From Streptomyces brevispora (lineage in GTDB: Bacteria > Actinomycetota > Actinomycetes > Streptomycetales > Streptomycetaceae): a DNA stretch of 64,000 nt. This document shows, in pieces, positions 63,147 to 64,000 of the stretch. Position 1 is the first letter of the stretch, and the number at the start of each line of letters is the position of its first letter. The notes below the pieces were generated by a model. The model was given only the letters and a program-made list of their open reading frames with translations, was not told the DNA's origin and did not search any database. The position numbers and the translations under genes were made by a program. The stretch is from positions 1-64,000 of the forward strand of contig NZ_VIWW01000003.1 of assembly GCF_007829885.1 (NCBI RefSeq), in the 5' to 3' direction.

Positions 63147-64000
63147 ATGCCTGATCTTGAGCAGTCCACTCAGTCCGAGCCGTCCGGCCGTTCCACCCCG
63201 TCCGCCCGGCCCGGTCAGTCCATTCCTTCGCCCCGCCACCCCACCCATTCGGTCGACCGCGCGTTCCTCAATCTGGAGCGCCGGCGACCCGATGTCCGCT
63301 GGGACGCCGGCGGTGTCGCGTACCTCAGCGGTCCACCCCCGGCCCTGGCGGATCTTCGCGCGTATGTGGGCTTCCGCCTCGGCCTGTTGCCCCTGCTCAC
63401 GAGCCGGGTCGAGGGCGGTCGGCGGTCCCGGTGGCAGCCGGACGCGGACTTCGACGTCGACCGGCATGTGCACGAGGTGGTAGCCGATGGCCCCACCGCC
63501 TGGGACTGCGCCCTGCACACCGCGCTCAACGCCCCGTTCGAGCCCGGCGCCTACTGGGGGCTCTGGCTGGTCCACGGCCACGAACCCGACGCGTACGCCG
63601 TGTGCTACCGCTTCCACCACGCCTGCCAGGACGGTTCGGCCGCCGCCATGACCTTCCGGGCCATGCTGGGCGAGGGGGAGCCGTCAGCGCGCCCGGTACC
63701 GGGCCGGAGCCGTCGCGCCGGGGTGCCCCGGCGGGTGGGTGCGGCCGTCGGGCTGGCCACGAAGTTCGTGGCGCGCTCTCTCACCGTTCGGGGTCACCGC
63801 CCGCACGCCGCCTTCACCCCCTCCGGGGAGCGGCGGCTGTGGCGGGGGCGCGTACCGGCGGACACCCTCCGCCGGATCGGCGGCGCGCGCGGCGGCTCGG
63901 CCCATGACGTGCATCTGGCCGCACTCGCCGGGGCGTTGTCCGTCTGGTCGGCCCGCTCCGGCGTGCCGCTTCCCCGAGTGACGGCCGTGCTGCCCGTCGA
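63147..64000 (+). CDS. WS/DGAT-type O-acyltransferase, open at right edge
   Basis: The first 284 residues are visible and the frame is open to the end of the window. The condensation-fold catalytic motif HHxxxDG is present as YRFHHACQDGSAAAM. It is followed by the HDVHLAALAGALSVW segment corresponding to the ND-type motif of wax ester synthase/diacylglycerol acyltransferases and by PRVTAVLPV. A Ser/Pro-rich N-terminal extension of about 35 residues is unusual. GGAG lies about 12 bp before the ATG. It is divergent from the thioester reductase; an enzyme esterifying a fatty alcohol fits that neighbour. The acceptor cannot be told from sequence. Confidence 0.82.
   Translation, partial: MPDLEQSTQSEPSGRSTPSARPGQSIPSPRHPTHSVDRAFLNLERRRPDVRWDAGGVAYLSGPPPALADLRAYVGFRLGLLPLLTSRVEGGRRSRWQPDADFDVDRHVHEVVADGPTAWDCALHTALNAPFEPGAYWGLWLVHGHEPDAYAVCYRFHHACQDGSAAAMTFRAMLGEGEPSARPVPGRSRRAGVPRRVGAAVGLATKFVARSLTVRGHRPHAAFTPSGERRLWRGRVPADTLRRIGGARGGSAHDVHLAALAGALSVWSARSGVPLPRVTAVLPV

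Noticed and set aside
61730..63169. A long minus-strand frame that could extend or replace the thioester reductase start
   Set aside because: It is in a different frame from the Rossmann and YxxxK motifs. The ATG at 62325 places the cofactor motif at the N-terminus as expected.
1..64000. CRISPR arrays, rRNA genes and intact prophage
   Set aside because: No regularly spaced direct repeats with unique spacers, no rRNA sequence and no phage structural genes were seen.

Overview
The window is high-GC actinobacterial DNA, almost certainly Streptomyces. GTG starts are frequent, stop/start overlaps of the ATGA/GTGA type are common, and many of the families are Streptomyces favourites (SUKH immunity protein, ScbR-type TetR, DUF6131, COG4705, MTQ2-type methyltransferase, CDGSH protein, PUFA-synthase-like megaenzymes). 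The first 46 kb have the texture of an unstable accessory region (chromosome arm or large plasmid). Intact small operons alternate with insertion-sequence debris (IS5, IS21, IS4, IS30, IS3, IS630 and IS1380 families) and with an unusual number of chromosomal genes cut off, internally deleted or frameshifted.

Layout. 1-4.5 kb: a TPR protein open at the left edge and stopping before any CHAT domain, an IS5 scrap, an IS21 end with istB, an integrase tail and a pirin tail. 4.9-9.8 kb: a lactate/malate-type dehydrogenase, a flavoenzyme fusion pseudogene, a HAD hydrolase, and an aldose-epimerase/glucose-dehydrogenase operon. 9.8-14 kb: a minus-strand run of FUSC protein, MFS remnant, SDR, ABM monooxygenase, alpha/beta hydrolase and the tail of a LuxR regulator. 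14-17.5 kb: nested IS remnants and a SUKH immunity gene. 17.8-21 kb: a two-component system followed by a COG4705 membrane protein. 21-24.7 kb: chained IS tails, a HAD phosphatase, an orphan ScbR-like regulator and alcohol dehydrogenase fragments. 24.7-41 kb: a stress/redox and small-metabolite island (glutamine amidotransferase, DJ-1 protein, VOC proteins, haem-oxygenase-like protein, MTQ2-CDGSH-GCS2 run, isochorismatase, FAD oxidoreductase with a ruined CYP152-like P450, broken catalase, GH15 tail, two broken SDR paralogues). 41-46.5 kb: a CMD-cupin-aldo/keto reductase operon, then a histidine-phosphatase fragment and IS630/IS1380 debris.

46.5-64.0 kb is the outstanding part: a secondary-lipid synthase locus. 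On the minus strand, in transcription order, lie a stand-alone thioester reductase, a PfaD-type flavin enoyl reductase, a KS-AT-ACP-KR-DH megaenzyme (2073 aa) and a KS-CLF-AT-DH-DH megaenzyme (2233 aa). Divergent from them is a WS/DGAT-type acyltransferase that runs off the right edge. The enzyme order matches the Pfa1-Pfa2-Pfa3 arrangement of myxobacterial PUFA synthases, but this system has a single ACP, no terminal AGPAT domain, and adds a thioester reductase and a wax-ester-synthase-type acyltransferase. The simplest reading (inference) is that an iteratively built, possibly unsaturated or hydroxylated long acyl chain is released reductively as an aldehyde or alcohol and then esterified, giving a wax-ester-like or other neutral secondary lipid rather than a free PUFA.

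Family calls rest on motif recognition from the translated sequence; no database search was run. Boundaries of pseudogenes and IS remnants are approximate.
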